Below, piece after piece: positions 8,222-17,133 of a stretch of DNA of 64,000 nt. The position numbers were made by a program, and so were the translations under genes. Below the pieces are notes generated by a model. That model was not told the origin of the DNA, did not search any database, and was given only the letters and a program-made list of their open reading frames with translations. The stretch's first letter is position 1, and each line of letters begins with the position of its first letter. This stretch comes from MED-G105 sp038522945 (GTDB lineage: Bacteria; Pseudomonadota; Alphaproteobacteria; Caulobacterales; Parvularculaceae). The DNA lies in contig JBCBJV010000017.1 of NCBI GenBank assembly GCA_038522945.1, positions 1-64,000 on the forward strand, written 5' to 3'.

Positions 8222-10462
8222 CTAGCTTTCGATGGCATCACGAATTGAACGTTCGCTGATGGGCACTGGGATCACTTTTGCCGGCCCTTTCGCTGGGTAA
8301 TAGACATAAAACGGCACGCCGTTGGCCCCGAATTCTTCCAAGGCCTCTGTGATTTCGGGATCTCGCCGGGTCCAGTCGGCCGTCATCAGAGAGACATCGT
8401 TTCTGGCCAGCAAGTCAGAAAAGCTCTCCCGGCTGAAGATCGTCGCTTTGTTGACCTGACATGTCACACACCACGCGGCAGTGAAGTCCACAAAGACACC
8501 GCGTCCCGAGGCGACTTCCGCCTCAATCCGGGCGGGGTCAAACGAGAGCTTTCCAGCTTTTGCACTGGCAATGACCGTTGTCTCTCTCGGCTCGAACCGG
8601 CTGAGGGGCAAGACAGCACCCAGAAGCGCAATGGCACATGCGGCGCGGGCAACCGTCGACCACATCCCCTCGCCTTTGCTGTTTTCAAAGAGCCAAAGGG
8701 AAAATGCGAGCAAAAGAGCCCCGGCAAAAGCAAGGGCAAGGCTCGCGGATGAAACCTGTTGCGCCAGCACCCAAAGAAAAAACGCCGAGGCAGCAAACAC
8801 CGGGAAGGCAAGTGCCTGCTTAAAGACCTGCATCCAGTTTCCGGGCTTGGGCAAATAGCGTCCCAATTGCGGGGCGAAAGAGAGCGCTGTGTAAGGGGCC
8901 GCCAAGCCTAGGGCCATGACCATGAAGATCGAAAGACCTGCCGCCGGCGGGAGCAAAGCAGCAGCACCAATAGGCGCGCTCAAAAACGGACCTATGCATG
9001 GCGCTGCAACAAAAACCGCTAACGCACCCGTGAAGAAAGCGCCGAGGTCATCACTTCGGCCTGCAAGGCCTGAGCCCAAATTTTGAAGACTGCCTCCAAT
9101 CTCAAATACACCGGAAAGATTAAGCCCCACTGCCAATAGGACGTAAGCGGAAAGAGCGACTACGATCGGTGATTGCAAGTGGAAGCCCCAGCCGAGCTGT
9201 TCACCTTGGGCGCGCAGGACCAAAAGCGCCCCACCAAGAATAAGAAATGTGCCCGCGACCCCGAGGAGATAAAGCACACCATGTCGGCGTAATACCGCTC
9301 GGTCCGCTTGGGCGGCATGCAGAAGCGAAGCCGCCTTCACGAAAAGGATCGGGAAAACGCACGGCATAATGTTGAGCACCATGCCGCCGAAGAAGGCAGC
9401 AACAAGTAAGAAGGCAAGGTTGGGTGTGGTTGAACCGGTCGCGGAGGGGGCACGAGAGCCATCGCTGCCTGAGGGGCCGCCACCTGAAGGACCGCCCGAG
9501 GTGGCAGCTGGGCCGCCCGCTACTACGTTTTGAGCTGCATCTTTTTGAGCTCGTATTTCAAGGAGGCGAACTTCGCCGTCATCACCGGTCGCGACGATCA
9601 TCCCGTCAAGAACATCAAGGGTTGCGGGATCATAGGCAAAAGCGCCCGTCGCTTGCCAGACATGGCGACCATCTACTTCCTGAAAATCAGGGGTTGCTGC
9701 TGGCTCGATCAATCCTTCCCCATACGGAAAAAAAAGAACGTCGCCCGCTTCCGCAAGACCATGGGCCCCTAGCCCCGCAAGGGAAATCATCGGACCTTCA
9801 GCGCCCGGCGTAAAACCAGCTTGCCCTTCAAAAGGCACCGGTTGCTGGGAGCGAGTGGTAGCAGCAAGCTCGACTACGTCCGCCATTGGCGCTGCATCTG
9901 CCGCCACTGGCATGGAGAGCGTAAAGACGCCGGTTTCTGGTACACAAATATCTTCGCAAATGAGCCAGGTCGCGGTTAGCTCAATCTTCTGGTCCTGGCT
10001 GATCACTGCGTCAGATGGCACTTCCACAGGTAGGAGAAAAACCGGTTCCCCGTGGTGGCCAAAGTTAACAAACGGTCCGGCAGGAATCCGCTCCGGCAAC
10101 GGATAAAGTGGGGCACCGCCATTGAGATCGATGGATGATTTCCAGCTTGCCTCAAGGGGGAGGCCGGAATCGCCAGGATTGCGCCAGTAAACATGCCAGC
10201 CGTCTTGAATGTCCTGGACCAACGCAAACCAGGCGGTTTGGCCGGGCACGAGGGCGGTTTGCTCGGCCAGCAGCCGCGTCGCGGCGTGTTCGGTAACCAC
10301 CTCATCAGAGAGGGTCGCTGCCTTGGCCTCGTAGGAACCGGGCGCCCAAGGTCCTCCTGGTGCAAACATCGTCCAGGCAACGACGAATGCCGCGAGAAGT
10401 CGAACCGCGGTGGCAGCAATCGATCGGGATTTTGTAAAATATCGCTTCATTGGCCGCGTCAT
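8222..10462 (-). CDS. DsbD/ScsB-type thiol:disulfide reductase
   Basis: 746 residues from the ATG chosen; another ATG four codons downstream is possible. Order of parts: signal segment; a periplasmic DsbD-alpha-like domain with CEDICVPETG; a Gly/Ser-rich linker; a block of eight or so membrane helices containing NIMPCVFPILF and VAAPCIGPFLSAP, the paired transmembrane cysteines; and a C-terminal thioredoxin domain with WCVTC. DsbD moves electrons from cytoplasmic thioredoxin across the membrane to periplasmic thiol proteins, passing through these three cysteine pairs. The next gene encodes a redoxin that is a likely partner. The architecture is complete. Confidence 0.92.
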   Translation of the reverse strand: MTRPMKRYFTKSRSIAATAVRLLAAFVVAWTMFAPGGPWAPGSYEAKAATLSDEVVTEHAATRLLAEQTALVPGQTAWFALVQDIQDGWHVYWRNPGDSGLPLEASWKSSIDLNGGAPLYPLPERIPAGPFVNFGHHGEPVFLLPVEVPSDAVISQDQKIELTATWLICEDICVPETGVFTLSMPVAADAAPMADVVELAATTRSQQPVPFEGQAGFTPGAEGPMISLAGLGAHGLAEAGDVLFFPYGEGLIEPAATPDFQEVDGRHVWQATGAFAYDPATLDVLDGMIVATGDDGEVRLLEIRAQKDAAQNVVAGGPAATSGGPSGGGPSGSDGSRAPSATGSTTPNLAFLLVAAFFGGMVLNIMPCVFPILFVKAASLLHAAQADRAVLRRHGVLYLLGVAGTFLILGGALLVLRAQGEQLGWGFHLQSPIVVALSAYVLLAVGLNLSGVFEIGGSLQNLGSGLAGRSDDLGAFFTGALAVFVAAPCIGPFLSAPIGAAALLPPAAGLSIFMVMALGLAAPYTALSFAPQLGRYLPKPGNWMQVFKQALAFPVFAASAFFLWVLAQQVSSASLALAFAGALLLAFSLWLFENSKGEGMWSTVARAACAIALLGAVLPLSRFEPRETTVIASAKAGKLSFDPARIEAEVASGRGVFVDFTAAWCVTCQVNKATIFSRESFSDLLARNDVSLMTADWTRRDPEITEALEEFGANGVPFYVYYPAKGPAKVIPVPISERSIRDAIES

Positions 10463-10508
10463 TACCGCGACAGGCCTTGCCCGCCAATTAAAAGCGGCGT
10501 GACCCACG

Positions 10509-10542
10509 AAAAAGTCGCGCGAACGTGACTTGTTCGCGCGAC
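10509..10542 (-). terminator. intrinsic terminator after the sapC-family gene
   Basis: Perfect 11-bp stem (GTCGCGCGAAC at 10514-10524 with its complement at 10532-10542) and a 7-nt loop. Read on the minus strand it is followed by five T residues (10513-10509). It lies 43 nt past the stop of the SapC-family gene and before the DsbD-type gene, so it separates the two transcripts. Confidence 0.85.
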
Positions 10543-10585
10543 CTAATAAACGCCTAGCGCCCTGATTTTAGGGCAGGTTCAGGCC

Positions 10586-11383
10586 TTAAGATAAGTTCAG
10601 GGGCTGAAACAGATTGGCATCGTTCAGGTTGTACCGACGCGCCCGCCGCATCACGACCCCGCGCCAGTTATTCATGGACATGGCCTGGGCGTAGAGCAGC
10701 GGCAGCAAGCCTTTGCGACGCAATTCCAAGAACCCCTCGTCCGGCAGGTCTTTCAACTTGTTTTCATCAAGGCCGATGTACTGAGCGAAACCAACAGGAT
10801 CGCCTGCGTTGCCTGGGGTGTACTGGGCGGTCTGGCCGGCAAGGACGTCAACCGCTTTCATTTCGCTCACGAATTGAGACGTCAGCTGGCGGTCCTGTTC
10901 GTACTTTTTCGTGAACTCTACAGCGTCTTGGGTGAACTTGCTTGGCTCGCCATCCGCTTCAAACAAGGGTGCGTCGCCGCCTTGTTTCAAACCCTCAAAG
11001 CCAGCGTCCACAACAATCGCAAAGCGGTCGCCATTTTCTTCAGTGGCCACCCCAAACGGATAGCGACGCACATAACCAGGGATGTAAACGTCCTGTTCCC
11101 ACTGGCCAGTTTCGTCGACAAAAAGATTGATGTCGTCGATCAAGCCTACGACCGCCATGGGGGTCGGCTCTTCCAGCGACATGAAAACAACCGGATATTG
11201 TTGAGAGGCCGGGATGATTTCCGACACGGTGAGCGGCAAAGCGCGGACCTTGGCGGCAAAGCCAAAAGGTGCTGCGGCTGGCGATACGCCAAGACCGTTA
11301 TGGGTTTCTTTGTTTAATAGTTCCGGCTGGTCATAGAGGAACATTTTTCCCGATACTTGGGGTGCTGCAGGTGTCTGGCTCAT
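10586..11383 (-). CDS. SapC-family protein
   Basis: 265 residues from the ATG at 11383 (MSQTPAAPQ), which has an AAAGGG-type ribosome-binding site. A longer in-frame extension to 11563 looks non-coding. The body matches the SapC family: FLYDQPELLNKETHNGLGV, then AKVRALPLTVSEIIPASQQYPVVF and GYVRRYPFGV. SapC proteins are widespread in Caulobacter-like bacteria. The name derives from an S-layer locus but their biochemical function is not firmly known, and they often lie near TonB receptors. Here an intrinsic terminator isolates it. There is no signal peptide, so it is probably cytoplasmic. Confidence 0.85.
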   Translation of the reverse strand: MSQTPAAPQVSGKMFLYDQPELLNKETHNGLGVSPAAAPFGFAAKVRALPLTVSEIIPASQQYPVVFMSLEEPTPMAVVGLIDDINLFVDETGQWEQDVYIPGYVRRYPFGVATEENGDRFAIVVDAGFEGLKQGGDAPLFEADGEPSKFTQDAVEFTKKYEQDRQLTSQFVSEMKAVDVLAGQTAQYTPGNAGDPVGFAQYIGLDENKLKDLPDEGFLELRRKGLLPLLYAQAMSMNNWRGVVMRRARRYNLNDANLFQPLNLS

Positions 11384-11593
11384 GGCCGCCCTTTCTTCAG
11401 GTCTTGTGATGGGTCGAGGGTCTACCCCTCGCTGATGAATCCTAAGCGCGAGTGCATAATCGCTCGCTGCGCTGATGACCAGACGAGCGGCGGTTTTTTT
11501 TGCGCCGAAACTAAAAGCCGACGAGAGCAGGAACCCTTCACCGAGAGGTAAAAGCGGCAGCAATGACTTAGCCCGGCGACTAAGCTGGGCGGT

Positions 11594-12538
11594 TCAGGCG
11601 CGGAGAAACGCCGCACAAGCAGTCGGATCCTCCAAGGGCGCCAGATGACTTGCGTTGTCTATTTCTTCGATTTTCAGTCCCGATTTACGCAGCCGCGCGC
11701 GCACACTCTTCGGCGCTGTCGACGACGAATGATTGGCGGTCAAAATGGAGACGGGGACGTCAAGGGCCAGGATAGCTCTCGCCAAATCGTGCTTGTGGTT
11801 GGCAAAATTCGCCGCTTCCCAGAGCGGAGAACAGGCCAATCGCACCGAGCCATTTGCTTCGTTCGTAAGACCGTCTTTCAAGTAGTCATCCAGGACACCG
11901 TTATGCCATCGCGCGAAAAGAGGTTTTGAGGCGTATCGCGCCTTCACATCGTCGAGCGACGGCCAACTACTACGCCGTTTCAAAGCTCCTTTGACGATCG
12001 GGATCTGCTTGGCAATCAAGGGCCAAACTGGGGTCTTCGCCATCCAACGAAAGAACATCGGCATAAAGACCGGTTCGATAACTTTAACCTCCCGCACATC
12101 AGCGAGCTGACTTGCCGCGAGAATGGCTGCGCCGCCGCCGAGACTGTGGCCGGCGACGGTGATTTCACCCGCGATGCCGTGTTTCTCGCGGAGTGCATCT
12201 ATCGCCAGCACGAGGTCGTCCGCATAAACTTTCCAACCACGATGGGCTGTAGGATCGGCCGTCAGCGTCGTGCGGCCATGGCCGCGCAGATCCAGAGCAT
12301 AGATGTCGTAGTGGCTGGCGAGATCGGTTAAGATCTGGCGATAAGTCGAGGCACAAAACCCATTGGCATGACAAAAAACCATCGGGTCTTGCTTTGGCCC
12401 CGGGAAATGCCAACCCGCAATGGTCGCGTCTTTGTCATCTACTCCAGCGCCGGCAGGCACCTTTAGAACAAATCGTTCCGGCGCAGCCCTCAAAGATGAA
12501 GGCTCGGCGTCTTTGATCATATGCAGGTTGCCATCCAT
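11594..12538 (-). CDS. alpha/beta-hydrolase
   Basis: 314 residues. The alpha/beta-hydrolase fold is shown by the oxyanion segment FCHANGFCAS, the DLRGHGRTT strand-turn, and the nucleophile elbow GHSLGGG with its Ser. A late His in NASHLAPLED can complete the triad and an Asp lies before it. The start ATG at 12538 has GGGGCGGA upstream; a second ATG six codons on is an alternative. There is no signal peptide. The substrate is unknown; such enzymes hydrolyse esters, lactones or haloalkanes. About 210 nt without a gene separate it from the sapC-family start. Confidence 0.85.
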   Translation of the reverse strand: MDGNLHMIKDAEPSSLRAAPERFVLKVPAGAGVDDKDATIAGWHFPGPKQDPMVFCHANGFCASTYRQILTDLASHYDIYALDLRGHGRTTLTADPTAHRGWKVYADDLVLAIDALREKHGIAGEITVAGHSLGGGAAILAASQLADVREVKVIEPVFMPMFFRWMAKTPVWPLIAKQIPIVKGALKRRSSWPSLDDVKARYASKPLFARWHNGVLDDYLKDGLTNEANGSVRLACSPLWEAANFANHKHDLARAILALDVPVSILTANHSSSTAPKSVRARLRKSGLKIEEIDNASHLAPLEDPTACAAFLRA

Positions 12539-12591
12539 GGTGGTCCGCCCCAGCTCTATTCAAATCCCACCGTATAAACGCTCGAAAGAGC

Positions 12592-13131
12592 TCAGACGGC
12601 GTTCGTGGCAAGACGGAAAAGCGCCGCCAGATGGCGAGCATCGTCGGCAGCACGATGATTACGTGGAGCGATACGTTCAGCGGTTTCAATTAGACCCGGG
12701 TTCAGCAGGAGGGGCTCACGGATCGCCTGATTAAAGTCTGCCAGGGAAAACGGGACCTTCCGTCCCGCAGCGGAAAACAGACGCATAAGCCAGAACCCAT
12801 CCCAATCGGGTGCGTCGGAATAAACCGTCATCCCGCAAAGGGCATCTTCGATTGCATCACACACGGCGCGGACAGACCTGCCTTTGGATCGCAATGTTTC
12901 GATATCAAGTCCGTGAAGACCTTCCGCGACATCGCTCCAGGCGCTCATTGGCCATTCATCGGCTGGCGCGACGAGATAGGCCGCGCCATCTGAATTGTTG
13001 TCTTGATCACCGTCGCCTGAACGATTGAATACCCAGCCAACTTCCACCGGCCAGGAATTCGGATCCAGCCCCGACGCTTCGATGTCAATAAAAGCGACGG
13101 GCATTGGCCCGTCGTGGGATCCAGTACTCAA
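12592..13131 (-). CDS. DEDDh 3'-5' exonuclease (RNase T/DnaQ superfamily), TTG start
   Basis: 179 residues starting at a TTG (13131) that sits 8 nt after a strong GGAGGA; the in-frame ATG nine codons later has no such site. The exonuclease motifs are present: FIDIEASGLDP (Asp and Glu of Exo I), a central Asp region in VYSDAPDWDGFW (Exo II), and NHRAADDARHL with the His and Asp of Exo III. This is the DEDDh pattern of RNase T, epsilon subunit and oligoribonuclease relatives. At about 180 residues it is a bare nuclease domain. The substrate (RNA or DNA) cannot be read from sequence. It follows a gene-free stretch of about 280 nt. Confidence 0.8.
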   Translation of the reverse strand: MSTGSHDGPMPVAFIDIEASGLDPNSWPVEVGWVFNRSGDGDQDNNSDGAAYLVAPADEWPMSAWSDVAEGLHGLDIETLRSKGRSVRAVCDAIEDALCGMTVYSDAPDWDGFWLMRLFSAAGRKVPFSLADFNQAIREPLLLNPGLIETAERIAPRNHRAADDARHLAALFRLATNAV

Positions 13132-13413
13132 CTGACGTTTCCTCCGATGGGGAGTAAAGCAGAAGCCAGTGCGGCTTGCGCAATAAGGGCCGTAATCAAC
13201 CCGACGCCCCAAGTTTTCCTCTATGGTTGTTTCGGTTCGACTGCCGAAACTTGAGAGGCTTATGGCGGAAAAAGCGCTCGCAAACGAGCAAAATTTTATG
13301 AAGTAAACACGAAACCCAAGAAAGCGTGCCGGTCTGTGCGCAAGGGCTTAACAACCCCTAATTCGAGCCCCATCCCAGTGCAATACCGCGCCAAACCTAG
13401 GTTGCGATCTCAC

Positions 13414-13632
13414 CTAGCCGTTGGTGCCTTCCAGTTGCTTGGCACGGAAAACCCCGTCATCGGGGTCTTGTTCATAATCAAGCACAGTCCCGTCGAAGTC
13501 GCCTTGCGCTTGCCGGCGAAACTCTTCCACCGCCGATTTCAACTCAGCGGATTTGCGATTGGCAAATCGTGCCAGAGCGACGACGCCGCCAATGGTAGCG
13601 ATGCCCGCGAGAAGTCCTGCAACCGATCCCAT
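13414..13632 (-). CDS. small single-helix membrane protein, unknown
   Basis: 72 residues. A Gly/Ala-rich hydrophobic helix (residues 3-22, GSVAGLLAGIATIGGVVALA) is followed by a basic-acidic amphipathic stretch (about 24-45) and an acidic tail. AAAGGG lies 8 nt before the ATG, which supports translation. No family is recognised. It lies 67 nt past the stop of the SppA-like gene in the same direction, so it may be cotranscribed. It could be a membrane-anchored coiled coil. Confidence 0.6.
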   Translation of the reverse strand: MGSVAGLLAGIATIGGVVALARFANRKSAELKSAVEEFRRQAQGDFDGTVLDYEQDPDDGVFRAKQLEGTNG

Positions 13633-13699
13633 AGCTTCAACCCTTTCGTTCGCCAGCCGCTTTGTCGCCTCGTGTTACGCGACAAGAGTGGCAAGCCGA

Positions 13700-14614
13700 T
13701 CAGAGGCCAAATCGGCCCCATAACGCACGTGCCTCTAACGCCGCCAGGGCCTCGGTGACATCGACGGGGCCGGTTCTTCCAGCACCCTCTAAGGTCCGTT
13801 TCCCTGTTTCAACATCCTGATCTGACACCGCCAAACCAGCACCCATAAGCCGCTTCAACGGCGATTTCTGGGCGGAGACTTTCTTGAGCATAACATCATC
13901 GCCGTAGCGTGCCTTTAAAAATTCGGTGAGATGGCCGATTCCGTCGATCAATCCCAGTTCTTTCGCTTTTTCGCCGGTCCAGAACGCACCGGTAAACAAG
14001 TCTTCTTCGTTCTTCAGGGCGTTTTTGCGTCGATCCTCAACGAGTTTGCGGAATTGGGCATGGACGTCATCAAGAATGCTCTTGAGCCTGGCAATATCTT
14101 CCTCGTTTTCTGGCCGAAACGGATCGAGCTGGCTCTTATTGCTGCCAGCAGTATAGACGCGGCGTTCGATTCCGAGGCGAGCGATGGCGTCAGGGAACCC
14201 GAATCCGGCAGAAATAACGCCGATCGAACCGACGATGGACGAAGCGTCAGCATAGATTTCATCACCGGCGAGGGCGAGCAAATACCCCCCGGATGCCCCG
14301 ACATCTTCGATGAAGGCGAGCACGGGGACTTCTTTTTGAGCCGCTTCACGGCGGATGGCCGCCCTGATGAGATTGGACTGGACCGGTGAGCCGCCCGGCG
14401 AATTAATGGCAAGGGCAACGGCGTCGAGGTTCGATGGTTTGAACGCAGCCTTGATAGCGGGCTCAACGGCTGAGAGAGAAATGCCACTTCGCCCGAGTCC
14501 TGGGTCTGCGCCAATCACGCCTCGCAAGTCGATCACGGTCACTTGTGCTTTCTTCGGGCCTATGCCTGGGAGCCGGTTGAGCAACTTCGAGAGTGGATGA
14601 GTTGATTTAGACAT
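13700..14614 (-). CDS. S49 (SppA/SohB-like) peptidase
   Basis: 304 residues, a short single-domain S49 peptidase. The family motifs are INSPGGSPVQSN (substrate loop), GASGGYLLALAGDEIYAD with the nucleophile Ser, and TAGSNKSQLDPF carrying the general-base Lys expected in the Ser-Lys dyad. Family members cleave signal peptides or membrane-protein remnants. There is no signal or transmembrane segment at the N-terminus (MSKSTHPLSKLLNRL), unlike membrane-anchored SppA, so this copy is either cytoplasmic or peripherally bound. The gene is divergent from the polyprenyl synthase at 14789. The class assignment is strong; the substrate is unknown. Confidence 0.88.
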   Translation of the reverse strand: MSKSTHPLSKLLNRLPGIGPKKAQVTVIDLRGVIGADPGLGRSGISLSAVEPAIKAAFKPSNLDAVALAINSPGGSPVQSNLIRAAIRREAAQKEVPVLAFIEDVGASGGYLLALAGDEIYADASSIVGSIGVISAGFGFPDAIARLGIERRVYTAGSNKSQLDPFRPENEEDIARLKSILDDVHAQFRKLVEDRRKNALKNEEDLFTGAFWTGEKAKELGLIDGIGHLTEFLKARYGDDVMLKKVSAQKSPLKRLMGAGLAVSDQDVETGKRTLEGAGRTGPVDVTEALAALEARALWGRFGL

Positions 14615-14788
14615 CAGGGTGACCTAGGCCCCGGTCCATGGAAGTTCAATGTCCGTTGCCAATGTCCGCCGACTGTCGGTGACTTTGGCCAATCAGTCGC
14701 AAGAGCTTGACTTGACCCTTTACCGGCGAGTTCCCAGACTCTCATACGAAGAACGACGTTAGGTCGAACAAAAAAGAGAGGATCTCTG

Positions 14789-15835
14789 TTGGACCTCGCC
14801 CTCAATGATCGCCCCCCGGCCAGGCCAGAAAATGCGCCATCAGATGACAGTGGTTTTATCGATGCCATTTCGTCCCTGAAGGCGCTGTGTCAGTCCGATC
14901 TAGAAGCGGTTGATCGTCAAATTCTCGATAGCCTTGCCTCGCCGGTAGCGATGATCCCAGAGCTTGCTGGTCACTTGATCAAGGCGGGCGGCAAAAGATT
15001 GCGCCCTCTACTGACGATCAGCACTGCCAAAATGCTCGGCTATGATGGCAGCGATCATGTCAAATTGGCGACCGCCGTTGAGCTCATCCACGGCGCGACG
15101 CTTTTGCATGATGATGTGGTTGATGGCTCTTCAATGCGCCGAGGCGAAGCAACGGCCAATATTCTGTGGGGCAACAAAGAAAGCGTCCTCGTGGGCGACT
15201 TTGTTTTTTCCCGCGCATTTGAGTTAATGGTCTCAACTGGAAAGCTTCCGGTTCTGGAGGTTCTCTCCAATTCCTCCCGCGTGATCGCGGAAGGCGAAGT
15301 CCTACAACTGACCACCCAGAAAAATCTGAGCGCCTCGCAGGAGACCTATCTCGCGGTTGTACAAGCCAAGACTGCGGCTCTCTTTGCGGCGGCTGCCCGT
15401 GTCGGTGCAATTATCTCAAATGTCAGTACCGAGACTGAGTCTGCTTTGACCGGCTTCGGGCGCAACCTCGGTATCGCTTTCCAACTAATCGATGATGCCC
15501 TTGATTACGCCGGGCGGGAGGCAGCCCTCGGCAAGGAAGTGGGCGATGATTTTCGCGAAGGGAAAATGACATTGCCGGTCGTGATGGCTGTGAGCAAAGC
15601 GGTTGGGGATGAAGTTGACTTCTGGAAGCGCACCATCGGGGATGGCAATCAGCGCCCAGATGATTTCGACCGCGCGGTGAGCCTGATCGAAAGACACGGT
15701 GCACTAGAAGAAACCGTGAAGATGGCAAACCACTACGCCGACGCCGCCCTAAAAGCGCTGGCACCGATGCCGAAAAATGAATACCGGGACGCTTTGGAAG
15801 CTCTCTCCACGCAATCGGTGGCACGGCTCTCTTAA
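14789..15835 (+). CDS. trans-polyprenyl diphosphate synthase (ubiquinone side chain type)
   Basis: 348 residues, starting at TTG with GAGAGGAT upstream. Both aspartate-rich motifs are intact: LLHDDVVDGSSMRRG (first) and QLIDDALDY (second), with GGKRLRPLL near the N-terminus. These bind the magnesium and the two diphosphate substrates in chain elongation with isopentenyl diphosphate. Similarity is to IspB/octaprenyl-decaprenyl synthases, which supply the quinone side chain; the chain length cannot be set from sequence. ispE at 17134, on the opposite strand, acts in the same isoprenoid supply pathway but is not in an operon with it. Confidence 0.92.
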   Translation: MDLALNDRPPARPENAPSDDSGFIDAISSLKALCQSDLEAVDRQILDSLASPVAMIPELAGHLIKAGGKRLRPLLTISTAKMLGYDGSDHVKLATAVELIHGATLLHDDVVDGSSMRRGEATANILWGNKESVLVGDFVFSRAFELMVSTGKLPVLEVLSNSSRVIAEGEVLQLTTQKNLSASQETYLAVVQAKTAALFAAAARVGAIISNVSTETESALTGFGRNLGIAFQLIDDALDYAGREAALGKEVGDDFREGKMTLPVVMAVSKAVGDEVDFWKRTIGDGNQRPDDFDRAVSLIERHGALEETVKMANHYADAALKALAPMPKNEYRDALEALSTQSVARLS

Positions 15836-15848
15836 GGGCGGATCAGAC

Positions 15849-17039
15849 TTATTCAGCCACCGCTGGAATAACTTGCGCTGAGCGAGGATCACCCAAGGCG
15901 TTCAGTAGGCTGTCCATTTCCGCCGGCGTCTCATCGTCAATGTCTTCGGCGGAATTCTGCTCAGGTGCCGAAGGAAGCAACTGTGCTTGCACCGCCTCGC
16001 GGTATACCCGGTTTGCTACAAAAACGAGCACAACGACCGCGCTAGCTGGCGCAATCCACTGCCAAGCGGGCGGCAAAACGAGCGTCATCATCGCGCCGAC
16101 ACATGTGAGTGAGGTTGTCGCCAGGAAGAGCGATGTCACGCGCACATGGCTGCGCCCAAGGCGATTGAGGAGCTGATATACATGCTCTCGGTGGGCACTC
16201 AACACGTTCTCGCCGCGCCGTGCCCGATGGGTGATCGTAAACATCACATCCACAAGGAATGGCAGAAATGCCATGGGCACAAAAATAATGCTGAGGCGCC
16301 CGTCTGACCCATTTGTTCCAAGCACGGCGAGCGCAGCAATGACAAACCCAACTGACATTGACCCGTTATCGCCCATGAATAATCGGCCGTGACGCAAATT
16401 TATCGGCACGAAACCACTCAACGCCACGGCAAGCAGCACTGCAGCCATGGCCCAGATGCCGACACCGGCAAGGCTGGCGGACACGGCAAAAGCGCTCAGC
16501 ACAAAGATGGCACAAGTCGAGGCGATCCCGTTAACGCCATCCATGAAGTTGTAGGCATTCATAAATCCCACAATCCAAAACAGGGTGAGAAACACCGAGA
16601 ATACACCAAGATCAGTGTCGCCAAGCACCGGCAATGGAAAGGTTTCAATCGGCCCGAACACTGCCACAAACAGGCTGGCAACAACGAGTTGACCCGCGAA
16701 CTTCAGCGTCGGCGAAACTCTGTAAGCGTCGTCGATTGCCCCGATCATGAAGGCAAGTCCGCCGAGGAAAACCAGTTTAAGCAATTGGGTTTCTATATTC
16801 TGCATCCAGAAGAAAAACACGAGGATCGCAAGAGACATCGCCCACGCACCATAGATCGCAATGCCGCCTGCGCGGGGTGTGACGACGGAATGACTGGAGC
16901 GAAAATTCGGGTGATCCGGCAGTAATGAAAGGCGCACCAGCAGACGGCTGAGAAAATAAGAAACAGTCGCGGCGAACCATCCAGCCGCAACGAGTGCGAG
17001 CACCATGGTGCCTGTGTCTGGTGCGAGATCACCCGCCAT
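15849..17039 (-). CDS. WecA/MraY-family phosphoglycosyl transferase
   Basis: 396 residues with about ten or eleven membrane helices. Motifs of the family are RAGGIAIYG, GAIDDAYRVSP (Asp pair binding magnesium), NAYNFMDGVNGIAS, FMGDNGSMSVGF and HREHVYQLLNRLG in the cytoplasmic loop. These enzymes transfer a sugar-1-phosphate, often GlcNAc, from a UDP-sugar to undecaprenyl phosphate, beginning O-antigen, enterobacterial common antigen or capsule synthesis. The HREH loop favours WecA/WbpL-like rather than MraY activity. The C-terminal 40 residues are a non-conserved acidic tail. No other polysaccharide genes are adjacent. It is convergent with the polyprenyl synthase gene (13-nt gap). Confidence 0.9.
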   Translation of the reverse strand: MAGDLAPDTGTMVLALVAAGWFAATVSYFLSRLLVRLSLLPDHPNFRSSHSVVTPRAGGIAIYGAWAMSLAILVFFFWMQNIETQLLKLVFLGGLAFMIGAIDDAYRVSPTLKFAGQLVVASLFVAVFGPIETFPLPVLGDTDLGVFSVFLTLFWIVGFMNAYNFMDGVNGIASTCAIFVLSAFAVSASLAGVGIWAMAAVLLAVALSGFVPINLRHGRLFMGDNGSMSVGFVIAALAVLGTNGSDGRLSIIFVPMAFLPFLVDVMFTITHRARRGENVLSAHREHVYQLLNRLGRSHVRVTSLFLATTSLTCVGAMMTLVLPPAWQWIAPASAVVVLVFVANRVYREAVQAQLLPSAPEQNSAEDIDDETPAEMDSLLNALGDPRSAQVIPAVAE

Positions 17040-17133
17040 TATACGTACCCCAACTAACGCGACGGTTATTGGCGATGAAGCGCCCTAAACCGTTACTCCC
17101 CATCAATAGCGCGCAGCAGCTAGCCCTCATGTT

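Noticed and set aside
16389..16925. 178-codon plus-strand frame opposite the WecA-like gene
   Set aside because: It is His/Lys/Arg-rich antisense of membrane helices and has no recognisable domain.
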